From NCBI GenBank assembly GCA_029962745.1, contig CM057154.1, positions 14,069,763 through 14,133,762 of the forward strand: a DNA stretch of 64,000 nucleotides. The letters run 5' to 3'. Origin of the DNA: Echinometra lucunter. Taxonomy: Eukaryota > Echinodermata > Echinoidea > Camarodonta > Echinometridae. Positions 1 to 11,836 of the stretch are shown in pieces (the first letter of the stretch is position 1; each line of letters begins with the position of its first letter). The notes below the pieces were generated by a model. It was not told where the DNA came from. It saw only the letters and a list, made by a program, of their open reading frames with translations, and did not search any database. Both the position numbers and the translations under genes were made by a program.

Positions 1-313
1 GTTAAAATCAAAATGATTTTTTATCACATGACCAAAAATCTGAAAGCAGCGAGGACAATGTAATATATTAGAACATAATTACCTGATTAAATCATATTTT
101 AAAGTCATTTTGAACTTGATTATGGACTTGTCACATACCCAGACTCTCAGCTGTCTCTGCTGATCTCATGCACTGTACTAACCCTACAACACGGATTATT
201 TTCGTAGGACAAGAAAATCGTGTCTTTTTTCTTCCAAAACATTTTCAGAAGAGGATTTCAAAGGGTTTAGCACTGTACGAATGGCATGCGCACGCGCTCC
301 GGTCCCCTATTCT

Positions 314-347
<34 letters not shown>

Positions 348-480
348 GTGTTTTATAAGGCTTGTTACAAACACTTCGGTCATGTTCTGGTCATGTTCTG
401 GTCATGTTTTTAAATTATAGACTAAAAAATCCTTTGGTATCTTTAAAGGGTATCCTTTTTTTTTTTTCTAATTATTTATT
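1..480. other. No gene seen; poly-G run
   Basis: AT-rich sequence with a run of about 28 G at 319-346, followed by a fragment (TTATAAGGCTTGTTACAAAC) related to the MITE at 2.2 kb. No convincing gene. Confidence 0.5.
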
Positions 481-489
481 TTTTTGCAC

Positions 490-673
490 AGTTAATATTT
501 CAATTTAACACGGACATAGGCGGATCCAGGGAAAGGGCCTTGGGGGGACCTTGGGGCAATACAGACATAGGCGGATCCAGGGGGGCCCAGGGGTGCAAGC
601 CCCCTCCCCCTTCATTTTTTTTTTCAGTAGATATTTCAATTTGACACGGACATAGGCAGATCTAGGAAGAGGG

Positions 674-731
<58 letters not shown>

Positions 732-1060
732 GTGACCTAGGCCAATACGGACATAAGCGGATCCAGGGGGTTTGGGGGTGCAAGTCCCCTCCCCCCCTTC
801 CTTTTTTTTTTCAGTTGATATTTCAATTTAACACGGACATAGGCAGATCCAGGGAGAGGGCCGGGGAGGGGGAACCTTGGGGCAATACGGACATAAGCAG
901 ATCCATCAACTGAAAAAAAAAAAGAAAAAAATGAAGGGGGAGGGGGCTTGCACCCCCTAGGCCCCCTGAATCTGCCTATGTCTGTGTTGCCCCAAGGCCC
1001 CCCCCCCCCCCCCCCCGGCCCTCTCCCTGGATCTGCCTATGTCCGTGTTAAATTGAAATA
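490..1060. repeat. Inverted and tandem CGGACATAGGCGGATCCAGG repeats with G/C homopolymers
   Basis: The block AATTTAACACGGACATAGGC followed by GGATCCAGGG recurs at about 510, 645 and 830, with an inverted copy at about 960-1060. A run of 55 G occupies 676-730 and a C run lies at about 998-1015. Proline- or glycine-rich ORFs here are homopolymer artefacts. Confidence 0.75.
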
Positions 1061-1176
1061 TCAACTGTACAAACAAAAAAAAAATTAAATTTTAAAAAAA
1101 TTTTAAAAAAAGAAAAAAAAAGAAACCCTTCAAAGATACCATAGGATTTTTTAGTCGATGATTTCAGAACATGACC

Positions 1177-2190
1177 TGGGGCCTGTTTCTGGAATACGCC
1201 AAGTTAGTCATATCTTTGTCCACCAACTACGGAGATGACTCTAATCTTGCTAAACTGTTTCACGAAGAGCATGCTAGATATCTCGTGAATCGATGAAGAA
1301 ATGTGACCACACATAGCCTTGATCACAATCACACATATATTTTGTAAACAAGAAATTATCAGAACTGAAATTATTTGAATGATCTGGTGAGGGCAAAGCT
1401 TAGAAATAGTAGCAGGGGGTCATAGATAAAAGATATTTTCAAAGAAGGCAGATTACACAAAAGAAAAACTTATAAGATTCTGTTTTTAGTAATTAAGTCC
1501 ACTGTCGTTTTGAACGTAAGATGGGTACCCCCGGGACACTAGATTTGCAAAATAAACCCTTACAATCATGATCGGAAAAAGGAGGCAAATTAAATATTTA
1601 TCCAGCGTCACGTCTTGACCAAAACGTTGATATGCATAATTTTGGCAAATTAAAAGCTAAAATATGTGTCTTAAAAAGTATTTTGTTTAAAAATCTATGA
1701 TATAAATTATCTTTGAATAAATATGGGTCTGAAATCTACAGATTATCCCTTTGACTATTCCTTGCCTGACGTGGCAGAATTGCGTTCTTTTGAGAGATGT
1801 TACCATCACGGGAGAAACCCCCCTTGGAAACCTTTTTTGCAGATCGTTTCATATGAAACATGAAATATAATATTTATACATGAGCAAGGATGAATTACTG
1901 ATTGCAGGAACCCTTAGAAAAGATAAATTAGAATTATTTTTTTACATCTATGTAGCTTCCATTTTGGCCAGCCATAATCTACCAAATTTGTGGCATGTGA
2001 TAGCGCTGCATATCAACGAAAAAAGATATGACAGGGTCAGAGGCGTCATAAGTTCTTAGTCGGGATGTTGGCGTTGATCTTGGCAAACACGGCTTCGTGA
2101 AACAAGTAGCAGACAACTAGCATGACTAGCGAACGCGATCTTAGCTGAGAAGTTGACTTAGGCCTATGAGGTTTCGTGAAACGGGCCCCA
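1177..2190. mobile_element. MITE-like element with TGGGGCC..GTTTC termini
   Basis: Left end TGGGGCCTGTTTC and right end GAAACGGGCCCCA are inverted copies about 1 kb apart. The interior has no ORF of note. The target-site duplication is unclear, so the boundary is approximate. Confidence 0.5.
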
Positions 2191-2202
2191 GAATGTGACT
2201 GG

Positions 2203-2480
2203 AGTGTTTATAACAAGCCTTTCATAAAGGCTGTTCGTAAGTGCAAGCCCCTTCCCCCGGAGGTTTATAACAAGCCTTTCATTTTCAAGTTTCATAAACA
2301 TGATAAAGCTGTTCGTAAGTTACGCACAATTTTACGCATGGCTTTGCGCACGACTGGAACATGTTCTTGGGTACTAATCAGATTCTCAATCATGTACATA
2401 TTGCACAAGAACATAACACCAGTCGTGCGTACAGTCCTGCATAACTTACGAACACTTATGAAAGTTGAAACACCCCCAGC
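2203..2480. mobile_element. Palindromic MITE, GTTTCATAAAGCTGTTCGTAAG family
   Basis: The left part contains GCTGTTCGTAAGTTACGCAC and the right part contains the inverse (CATAACTTACGAACACTTATGAAA), so it folds back. A better-preserved relative lies at 56.59-56.90 kb. Confidence 0.65.
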
Positions 2481-2944
2481 CCAGGTTTGCCCCGCCGTAG
2501 ACCCCCTAGAGAGTCTACTTACAGTTAGCTGGCAAAAAGATCGTCTGAACTAGTCTGAACCGACTTCTTTCCTGTAGACTAGTTGAATTGTCAAGGTGAC
2601 AAAGTTATGCTAGCACAGGAGATTTTACAACAGCCTGCCCTGAATTCTTTGTCTATTGCATGCAGCGCGGCAGATCAGTCCCTTCGACTATCAAACTAGT
2701 ATCAGTGATGATCAATCCACGGACCTCCATTCGCCATGTTGACATATTACGGTTCTATATTGGCGTGGATCCGGCAGATTCATTATTCATGAGCTTGGAA
2801 ATCTCGTTCGGCCGGCCGATGACGTATGGCTCATTACACCTTGGAAATTGCGGGCGCGCGGAACAAGCCCAATGCACGTACGGTACACGTTATACGAATT
2901 GCATGGTCACTTCTCCATTCATTATCATACATGTACAGTTTATA

Positions 2945-4383
2945 CCTGGCGTAAATCCAGCATCTTTGGCGCAAATCCGGCAGTTTTTATGAAAATAATC
3001 AGAATAATGTCAATGAACCCAAATCAAAGTGTTGGTTTGTCCAACCTTAATTGCAAAGATCGACAGCATTGAACTAGTAAACCAGAATTTATTCATGAAA
3101 AATAATTCACAACATGCATTTTAATTTCTCAATCCCTTCATGTCAATGTACATAGAATTGGCGTAAATCCAGCATCTTTGGCGTAAATCCGGCAGTTTTT
3201 ATGAAAATAACCAAAATAATGACAATGAACCCAAATCAAAGTGTTAGTTTGTCCAACTTGATTACAAAGACAGGAATGGACTAGTAAAACAGAAATTATT
3301 CTTGAAAAATAGTTCACAACTTGCATTTTAATTTCTCCCTTCATGTCAATGTACATAGAATTGGCGTAAATCCAGCATCTTTGGCGTAAATCCGGCAGTT
3401 TTTTATGAAAATAACCAAAATAATGACAATGAACCCAAATCAAAGTGTTAGTTTGTCCAACTTTATTACAAAGACAGGAATGGACTAGTAAAACAGAAAT
3501 TATTCTTGAAAAATAGTTCACAACTTGTATTTTAATTTCTCCCTTCATGTCAATATACATAGAACTGGCGTAAATCCAGCATCTTTGGCGGAAATCCGGC
3601 AGTTTTTATGAAAATAACCAAAATAATGACAATGAACCCAAATCAAAGTGTTAGTTTGTCCAACTTTATTACAAAGACAGGAATGGACTAGTAAAACAGA
3701 AATTATTCTTGAAAAATAGTTCACAACTTGTATTTTAATTTCTCCCTTCATGTCAATGTACATAGAACTGGCGTAAATCCAGCATCTTTGGCGTAAATCC
3801 GGCAGTTTTTATGAAAATAACCAAAATAATGACAATGAACCCAAATCAAAGTGTTAGTTTGTCCAACTCTATTACAAAGACAGGAATGGACTAGTAAAAC
3901 AGAAATTATTCATGAAAAATAGTTCACAACTTGTATTTTAATTTCTCCATTCATGTCAATGTACATAGAACTGGCGTAAATCCAGCATCTTTGGCGTAAA
4001 TCCGGCAGTTTTTATGAACATAACCAAAATAATGACAATGAACCCAAATCAAAGTGTTAGTTTGTTCAACTTGGTTGCAAAGACAGCATTGGACTAGTAA
4101 AATAGAAATTATTCATGAAAATAGTTCACAACTTGCATTTTAATTTCTCCCGGCTTGTCAATGTACTTAGAACTGGCGTAAATCCAGCATCTTTGGCGTA
4201 AATCCGGCAGTTTTTATAAAAATAACCAAAATAATGACAATGAACACAAATCAAAATGTTAGTTTGTCCAACTTGATTGCAAAGGCAGCATTGAACTAGT
4301 AAACCAGAATTTACTCATGAAAAATAATTCGCAACTTGCATTATAATTTTCTCCTGGCATGTCCATGTAACTGACGTAAATCC
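2945..4383 (+). repeat. 203-bp satellite array, left arm (about 7 units)
   Basis: GGCGTAAATCCAGCATCTTT recurs at about 2950, 3161, 3364, 3568, 3771, 3973 and 4176, a period of about 203 bp. Each unit also has GGCGTAAATCCGGCAG close by. Units are highly similar; short ORFs in them repeat with the unit and are not genes. Confidence 0.95.
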
Positions 4384-5199
4384 AGAAAATCAAAGGAAGA
4401 AGGAGAAAAGGAAAGAAAGAAAGGAGAAAGGGAAAGGAAGAAGGAGAAAGGGAACGAAAAAAGGAGAAAGGGGAGAAAGAAGAAGAGGGAGGGGGAAAAG
4501 AGGGAAAGCAGGAAAAAAAAAGAAGAAAGCAAAGGGAAACAAAAGAAATGAGGGAAAATTAAGTACCAAAACCCCAGAGTTTCCGGGGGCTCCACTCCCT
4601 GGACCCCCGCAGTGGCTTTCATCAGGGGGCCCCAAGCCAGAACCCTGGGCCCCACCGCTAAGGGCTTCGCAAAAAGCAACTCGCGGTGCGGGCTCACCTC
4701 CGCATATTCTATTTCTAGACTTAGTTACCGGGAAATTTTCGACTCTGCCCCCCCCCCCCCCGATAACAGGCAGAGAATGTAAGAGACCGGGAACAGACAA
4801 CGAACAATTCAAAGAAAGGTCAGAGCTTCTTCGCTTCGCGCGGGAGGGGAAAATCACCTTCCCTGCACCCTCCTCCTAGCATGCCTACGGAGCGCCCTTT
4901 GCACTATGGTCCTCATAAAATGAAATCCTAGCTACACCACTAATTCTAGACATATGTGGTGTTGCAAGAAAGTTGCAATCAATTGCAAATAATTTTGACA
5001 CAACCATTCTGATTGGCTTAGGGTCTGCCCTTTTAAGAAGATATGCATGCAACAATGATTTTGATTGGCCAGTGACAATCAGTTGCAACTTGCAATCGAT
5101 TGCAACTTTCTTGCAACACCCCATAGACTACTTACCGGGAAATTTTGGGATCTGCCCCCCCCCCCCCCCCCCTGATAACAGGTACCTGTTACGCCCCTG
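4384..5199 (-). mobile_element. hAT-like nonautonomous element, 8-bp TSD CGTAAATC
   Basis: It interrupts a satellite unit: CGTAAATC occurs at 4376-4383 and again at 5200-5207, and the unit resumes after it. The right terminus ACGCCCCTG is the inverse of the hAT-type CAGGGGCGT; the left end is only CAGAAAATC and looks decayed. The interior includes a purine-rich tract (4390-4560), a GC-rich block and GCTTCGCGCGGGAGGGGAAAA, which is shared with the element at 10.6 kb. A palindromic MITE sits inside it. Confidence 0.75.
4953..5125. mobile_element. Palindromic MITE (GGTGTTGCAAGAAAGTTGCA arms)
   Basis: TATGTGGTGTTGCAAGAAAG at the left is mirrored by the inverse of CTTTCTTGCAACACCCCATA at the right, about 28 bp of near-perfect inverted repeat in 173 bp. 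It is nested in the hAT-like element around it. Confidence 0.8.
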
Positions 5200-5578
5200 C
5201 GTAAATCAAACATCTTCGGCGCAATTCCGGCAGATTTTATTAAAATAACGAAAATAATGACAATGAACTCAAATCAAAGGGTGACAACCCACTTCACCGA
5301 AGGCCCGCGAGACCGAAAATAGCAAATTGTAATCTATAATGTACATCGCTCTGACTACCTGTGCCAGAAGGAAGTTAAAGGGCAGCGGAAAGTTTTACAT
5401 TGAAGGTGTGGGACATCCGGAAACGAGGACCAAACATATTGTCTAAAGGAGTTGTATATACCGATATAGCACATCATTGTGATGAAAGAAAATACGATAC
5501 GAGAAAAGTCGGCCTCGCGGGCCTTCGGTCAAGTAGGCGGACCCCAATGAGAGTTAGTTTGACCCGGTTTGACCAACC

Positions 5579-5726
5579 TGGGGGGCGTTTCATGAAACAA
5601 TTATTAGTCGATGGTTTTCACGGACTAATTTGCTTTCAGGAAATCAGATGCAAGTATTTTCAGTGGCTTATAACATTATTTTGTCGGTGATTTTCACCGA
5701 CAAAACTCTTCATGAAACGCTCCCCA
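5579..5726. mobile_element. MITE with GGGG(A)GCGTTTCATGAA inverted ends
   Basis: TGGGGGGCGTTTCATGAA at the left and TTCATGAAACGCTCCCCA at the right form near-perfect terminal inverted repeats about 148 bp apart. Internal TTGTCGGTGATTTTCACCGACAA is itself a hairpin region. Confidence 0.8.
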
Positions 5727-5737
5727 GATTACAACTA

Positions 5738-5898
5738 CAGGGGAACGTTTCATCAACATTTGTTGTCTGACAAGTTGTCAGATGTGACATCTTTCCTTGA
5801 TTTTGATTGGCTGAGAAGTATCGTTACTATGACAACTGTCGGATAAAACAGACTTTGTCGGATAAAACATCCGACAATAAGTCCTTAACGCTCCCCCG
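5738..5898. mobile_element. MITE-like fragment, CAGGGGAACGTTTCATCAA
   Basis: It starts CAGGGGAACGTTTCATCAA and ends AACGCTCCCCCG, with internal TTGTCAGATG-type and TTGTCGGATAAAAC repeats. It is related in its ends to the neighbouring MITE. A fragment of the 203-bp satellite resumes right after it. Confidence 0.55.
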
Positions 5899-5939
5899 CA
5901 TTGAACTATTAAAACAGAAATCATTCTGAAAATTGTCTT

Positions 5940-6249
5940 AACTTTTCTATTATCTTTTATCTTATCAGTAAGATAATAGCTCGCTAGTATTATCTTAAAT
6001 CGGTATTCTGAAAATTACATTAAGTCTGTAAGGACCACCCATATATTATCTCTGACACGCCCAATCTTCTCTCGTTAAACAATCATTAAAGATTTTATAT
6101 GAGTTCCTCAACCAATAGAAGTGTCCCTTATGTAAATGTAAAACCATTATGATGCGCGTCGTGCATCATTTACTATAGGCGTAATTTTATCTTGCGTGCA
6201 TTGTGCGCTATCGTCTGCAACACTTCAACTTTAACAAGCTCAAGAGAAA

Positions 6250-6286
<37 letters not shown>

Positions 6287-6430
6287 AATCCCGGGAAAGA
6301 AATAGAAAGTAGAAAGATATAAAGGACAAATAAAGCAAAGGACAAATGAAGAGAGGAAGTGGAAGAATAAGAGAAAGGTAATGTTTTGTTTTGTAGCAAA
6401 GGTAATGATAAAAAATCAGGTGATTTCAAA
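5940..6430. other. Unassigned loop sequence with (GA)n microsatellite
   Basis: A TTATCTTA-rich stretch, then (GA)n at 6252-6281. The ORF on the minus strand here is a product of the GA repeat. No gene recognised. Confidence 0.5.
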
Positions 6431-6437
6431 TTAGCCT

Positions 6438-7105
6438 ACAAAGATCAAATAATTCAGAGAAAAGAATCTGTGAAGCATTTGGGCATCGAATTAACCAGCC
6501 AGGTTTCTTTTTTGTCTCTAGTATAGAATCTGTTATAGTAAAAAAAGGCCAACTCCCGTTTGAAATTTTTGTACAGATACCAAAATTGCATGAATTTACA
6601 TGCAAGGCGTATATTATGCTTTGCTCTTATTGACTATGTTTATTTGACTATGCTAACGCTACGTGGTATAATAATTTAGGCAAGTCAGATCAAAAGAAAC
6701 CCCAAATCGTTCAAAATATTCAAAATATGATGGTAAGATTCATTCATTGTTTAGGCCCAAGAACGCACGTTGGCTATAACGAGCTCTCAGCAGTCGGTTT
6801 ACTTGATGTCAGTCAAAGATCAAAACAACTTATTCTGCGCCACGCACGCATAACTCGAGGGCAAATCATTATAATGGCCGCAATTTCAATCTTGTTACGA
6901 CTTATATGATACAAGACATAGTCAATAATCTTGCCCGAACGAGTAGGCATATTGGCAACTGCTTATAACGCAATCAAATACTGGAGTTCTCTCCCCAATG
7001 ATATTAAAGCAGTTGAAAACTACTCTGAAAGACTACTAAAAGAGTTCCTATCACTTGAGTCTAAGAAAAAAGAAACAAGTGACATAATTTACACAATAAA
7101 TTGTA
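6438..7105 (+). pseudogene. Decayed non-LTR retrotransposon RT, 3' part
   Basis: Conceptual reading gives scattered fragments typical of the C-terminal part of a LINE reverse transcriptase. They are SVKHLGIELTSQVSF near 6470, LGPRTHVGYNELSAVGLLDV near 6750 and NAIKYWSSLPNDIK near 6975, the last being the common 'WNSLP' C-terminal motif. Several stops and frame changes separate them, so it is dead. The order fits a CR1/L2-type element. It lies inside the foldback element's loop. Confidence 0.75.
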
Positions 7106-7400
7106 TGATTATGCTTTAGACTTACAGATCAGTATTTTTTTCTCTAACTTACCGATATCATATGTATCATTTCGTTCTTTTGTGTTGATTTTTTTTTTTC
7201 GTTTTAAATGTGTTGCTGTTAAACCCTTGTAAATATGTTTCATTATGTATATAGTGCTAAATACTTACCAGCCACTTTACCAGCAGTCAAATTGTTGTTC
7301 TCTTTAGGACCCCATTGTAAATAAGCTTTCGAGCTTTCATGGGTCATCCTGTCAAGCTTTAATGAAGAATCAGAGAAACAGAAGGCAAAGAATAAAGCAG
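7106..7400 (+). repeat. LINE 3' UTR remnant
   Basis: AT-rich sequence following the RT relic, ending in GGACCCCATTGTAAATAAGC, CATGGGTCATCCTGTCAAGC and AATGAAGAA. This resembles CR1/L2-type 3' tails. Its assignment is inferred from position. Confidence 0.5.
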
Positions 7401-7496
7401 TATAAAGAAAAAAACACTAATCATGTTAACAAATTAACAAGATAAAGATTACTCAAAATATCAACCAGCCCCCCCCCCCCCCCACCTCCCCCCAAA

Positions 7497-10019
7497 CACT
7501 ATATTTTCATAAAAACTGCCGGATTTGCGCCAAAGATGCTGGATTTACGCCAGTTCTATGTACATTGACATGAAGGGAGAAATTAAAATGCATGTTGTGA
7601 ACTATTTTTCTTGAATAATTTCTGGTTTACTAGTTCCATGCTGTCTTTGCAATCAAGTTGGACAAACTAACACTTTGATTTGGTTCATTGTCATTATTTT
7701 GGTTATTTTCATAAAAACTGCCGGATTTCCGCCAAAGATGCTGGATTTACGCCAGTTCTAAGTACATTGACATGAAGGGAGAAATTAAAATACAAGTTGT
7801 GAACTATTTTTCATGAATAATTTCTGTTTTACTAGTCCATTCCTGTCTTTGTAATCAAGTTGGACAAACTAACACTTTGATTTGGGTTCATTGTCATTAT
7901 TTTGGTTATTTTCATAAAAACTACCGGATTTACGCCAAAGATGCTAGATTTACGCCAGTTCTAAGTACATTGACAAGCAGGGAGAAATTAAAATGCAAGT
8001 TGTGAACTATTTTTCAAGAATAATTTCTATTTTACTAGTCCAGTGCTGTCTTTGCAACCAAGTTGAACAAATTAACACTTTGATTTGGGTTCATTGTCAT
8101 TATTTTGGTTATGTTCATAAAAACTGCCAGATTTCCGCCAAAGATGCTGGATTTACGCCAGTTCTAAGTACATTGACATGAAGGGAGAAATTAAAATACA
8201 AGTTGTGAACTATTTTTCATGAATAATTTCTGTTTTACTAGTCCATTCCTGTCTTTGTAATCAAGTTGGACAAACTAACACTTTGATTTGGGTTCATTGT
8301 CATTATTTTGGTTATTTTCATAAAAACTACCGGATTTACGCCAAAGATGCTGGATTTACGCCAGTTCTAACATTGACAAGCAGGGAGAAATTAAAATGCA
8401 AGTTGTGAATTATTTTTCTTGAATAATTTCTGGTTTACTAGTTCCATGCTGTCTTAGCAATCAAGTTGGACAAACTAACACTTTGATTTGGGTTCATTGT
8501 CATTATTTTGGTTATGTTCATAAAAACTGCCGGATTTACGCCAAAGATGCTGGATTTACGCCAGTTCTAAGTACATTGACATGAAGGGAGAAATTAAAAT
8601 ACAAGTTGTGAACTATTTTTCATGAATAATTTCTGTTTTACTAGTCCATTCCTGTCTTTGTAATCAAGTTGGACAAACTAACACTTTGATTTGGGTTCAT
8701 TGTCATTATTTTGGTTATTTTCATAAAAACTACCGGATTTACGCCAAAGATGCTGGATTTACGCCAGTTCTAAGTACATTGACATGAAGGGAGAAATTAA
8801 AATGCAAGTTGTGAACTATTTTTCAAGAATAATTTCTATTTTACTAGTCCAGTGCTGTCTTTGCAACCAAGTTGAACAAATTAACACTTTGATTTGGGTT
8901 CATTGTCATTATTTTGGTTATGTTCATAAAAACTGCCGGATTTCCGCCAAAGATGCTGGATTTACGCCAGTTCTATGTACATTGACATGAAGGGAGAAAT
9001 TAAAATACAAGTTGTGAACTATTTTTCATGAATTATTTCTGTTTTACTAGTCCATTCCTGTCTTTGTAATCAAGTTGGACAAACTAACACTTTGATTTGG
9101 GTTCATTGTCATTATTTTGGTTATTTTCATAAAAACTGCCGGATTTACGCCAAAGATGCTGGATTTACGCCAGTTCTATGTACATTGACATGAAGGGAGA
9201 AATTAAAATGCATGTTGTGAATTATTTTTCATGAATAAATTCTCGTTTACTAGTTCAATGCTGTCGATCTTTGCAATTAAGGTTGGTCAAACCAACACTT
9301 TGATTTGGGTTCATTGGCATTATTCTGATTATTTTCATAAAAACTGCCGGATTTACGCCAAAGATGCTGGATTTACGCCATTTCTATGTACATTGACATG
9401 AAGGGAGAAATTAAAATACAAGTTGTGAACTATTTTTCATGAATAATTTCTGTTTTACTAGTCCATTCCTGTCTTTGTAATCAAGTTGGACAAACTAACA
9501 CTTTGATTTGGGTTCATTGTCATTATTTTGGTTATTTTCATAAAAACTGCCGGATTTACGCCAAAGATGCTGGATTTACGCCAATTCTATGTACATTGAC
9601 ATGAAGGGAGAAATTAAAATGCATGTTGTGAATTATTTTTCATGAATAAATTCTGGTTTACTAGTTCAATGCTGTCGATCTTTGCAATTAAGGTTGGTCA
9701 AACCAACACTTTGATTTGGGTTTATTGGCATTATTCTGGTTATTTTCATAAAAACTGCCGGATTTACGCCAAAGATCCTGGATTTACGCCAGTTCTAAGT
9801 ACATTGACATGAAGGGAGAAATTGAAATACATGTTGTGAACTATTTTTCATGAATAATTTCTGTTTTACTAGTCCATTCCTGTCTTTGTAATCAAGTTGG
9901 ACAAACTAACACTTTGATTTGGGTTCATTGTCATTATTTTGGTTATTTTCATAAAAACTGCCGGATTTACGCCAAAGATGCTGGATTTACGCCAATTCTA
10001 TGTACATTGACATGAAGGG
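7497..10019 (-). repeat. 203-bp satellite array, right arm (12-13 units)
   Basis: The same unit as at 2.9-4.4 kb in opposite orientation: CCGGATTTACGCCAAAGATG plus GGATTTACGCCAGTTCTA recurs about every 203 bp from about 7520 to 9990. Units differ by a few substitutions, and alternating variants suggest higher-order duplication of pairs. A unit is split at 10019 by the hAT-like element and resumes at 11282. Confidence 0.95.
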
Positions 10020-11273
10020 CAGTGGCGTAATGAGCCAAAATATTTGGGGGGGCTCAATCTTTGCGAGGAGCGAAGCGACCAACCCTGAGGGAGTGTAGCG
10101 ACCGAGCCGGGGTACCCCCCCCCCCTTCTTCACGATACGGAACTTTTTCATTTTTTCGACTTAAATTCCAGCTTGAGTTCAGTTCAATTTTTATTTTCTC
10201 TCATTTCCAACAAAAGAATTTCATTTTAGTTGGGCGGTAGTGAGCACGCGAAGCGTGTGAATCACTTAATGAGCGCGCGAAGCGCGCTCCCTAGGGGGCC
10301 GGGGAGGGTGTAGGGAGGGGGGAGTTTCCCCTCTCCCGCGCGAAGCGCGGAAGCTCCGACGTTTGATTACAATACTGTTATGGATAAACGTGTCATGAAT
10401 CTACCGACCGGAAAAGGATATTTTTCATGAACTTGGAAACATGATTATGAAAACATGAAGCCCAAATAATCTTCTTAAGTTTCAAACAAATGCCGGCGTT
10501 ACACAAAATACTTTATTACTTATGATAATAATACAGACAAAGACACTATGAAATAAAAAGGACGAGCATGGAGATGGTGTGATGCGGTGGTACCAGGGTT
10601 TCACTCCCACAGTGGCGTAGCTAGGATTTCATTTTAGTGGGGCGGTTCGCGCGCTCCCTAGGGGGAGGGTCCAGTAAGGGGGGAGTTTTCCCCTCCCGCG
10701 CGAAGCGCGGAAGCTCCGACGTTTCTTTGATTTGTTCCTTGTCTGCTCCCGCTCTTCTTACGTTCTCTTACCTTTTTTCTTTTCTCGCTTCTGCTTTTTT
10801 TTCCTTCTACTTTTTCTTTCTTTTTTGTTGGTGTTTTGGAGGGGTGACCGCCCCCATCATCCCCCCCCCCAGGCTACGCAAGTGCACTCCCATGGTAAAG
10901 GAGTTTTTTGCAGTATTGATGGTTTGCATTTCTGTAAAAGAACACTATTTGGGACTGCAAACTTAAAGCCCGTGTCTATTTTGGTAAATCTAAGAATATT
11001 CATTATCAAAGTTTGAATCCATTGTCAGATAAACAGATAAAACCAAGTGTTATATCATAAAAAACATTAGTATTGATATTATGCGTGTTTTCTGCCTTGC
11101 TATGCATGCTATTGGGGAAATTGTGAATGCGTTACTTAACAGTAGAAAGGGATTCTAGGGAGAAGTATTGAAATTCGTGTGATAACGCTTATATAAAATT
11201 GAAAATAAACCATGGTTGAAATTTATTTGGGGGGGCTGGCGCCCCCCCAAGCCCCCCCTCCAGTACGCCAGTG
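10020..11273 (+). mobile_element. hAT-like nonautonomous element, perfect 8-bp TSD ATGAAGGG
   Basis: ATGAAGGG stands at 10012-10019 and 11274-11281, and the satellite unit continues seamlessly after it. Ends are CAGTGGCGTAATG and the inverse CACTGGCGTACTG, typical hAT termini. The 1254-bp interior has a GCGCGAAGCGCG-rich block and no transposase. A second, smaller hAT-like element is nested in it. Confidence 0.88.
10610..10884 (+). mobile_element. Nested hAT-like MITE, perfect 8-bp TSD CACTCCCA
   Basis: CACTCCCA at 10602-10609 and 10885-10892 flanks a 275-bp element with ends CAGTGGCGTAGCTAGG and CCAGGCTACGCAAGTG. Its interior resembles 10.20-10.37 kb of the host element, so both belong to one family. 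Confidence 0.9.
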
Positions 11274-11281
11274 ATGAAGGG

Positions 11282-11485
11282 AGAAATTAAAATGCATGTT
11301 GTGAATTATTTTTCATGAATAAATTCTGGTTTATTAGTTCAATGCTGTCGATCTTTGCAATTAAGGTTGGACAAACCAACACTTTGATTTGGGTTCATTG
11401 ACATTATTCTGATTATTTTCATAAAAACTGCCGGATTTGCGCCAAAGATGCTGGATTTACGCCAGTTATAAACTGTACATGTATG
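11282..11485 (-). repeat. Last satellite unit of the right arm
   Basis: Completes the unit split by the hAT-like insertion and joins the foldback element's end region, which runs on to 11579 and resumes at 17219. Confidence 0.85.
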
Positions 11486-11802
11486 ATAATGAATGGAGAA
11501 GTGACCATGCAATTCGTATAACGTGTACCGTACGTGCATTGGGCTTGTTCCGCGCGCCCGCAATTTCCAAGGTGTTAATCAAAGACGTTTTAAATATATA
11601 GCTAGACAGAAAGCAGCACGCGCGGAAAGCATTACGCCTATGGGGTTAAGCCCCGCCCAGCTTTCGTCCATTAGAAGCCGAAAATAAGCCCTTCTAAATA
11701 TTCATGAACCGAAATAAGCACCTTTGATTGGATTATAGCCTCATGAATATGTATTTGCTTCGATAATATCGTTCTCGAAATATGGTTATTCATTTGACCT
11801 TA

Positions 11803-11836
11803 TTACGTCACAATTATGCAAATTTATGCATGACGT
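11803..11836 (+). promoter_or_regulatory. CRE-like and octamer motif cluster before first exon-like block
   Basis: TTACGTCA (11803-11810), the octamer ATGCAAAT (11816-11823) and TGACGT (11831-11836) lie 45-80 bp before a strong donor (AAAAC|GTGAGT at 11880/11881). CRE and POU-octamer pairs are common proximal promoter motifs. Promoter function is inferred. Confidence 0.4.

Noticed and set aside
4341..4857. Two overlapping minus ORFs rich in F, S, P and L
   Set aside because: They follow a purine-rich tract and a hAT-like element; frames differ and no domain.
3138..8990. Repeated ORFs of 62-140 codons in both satellite arrays
   Set aside because: Their period equals the 203-bp unit; variants carry stops.
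2945..10019. Possible multi-copy RNA genes in the satellite arrays
   Set aside because: No promoter boxes, tRNA or snRNA features in the unit; arrays follow the element's arms.
2848..11563. 74-codon ORF shared by 2848-3072 (+) and 11339-11563 (-)
   Set aside because: Product of the foldback element's inverted ends, running into the satellite unit.
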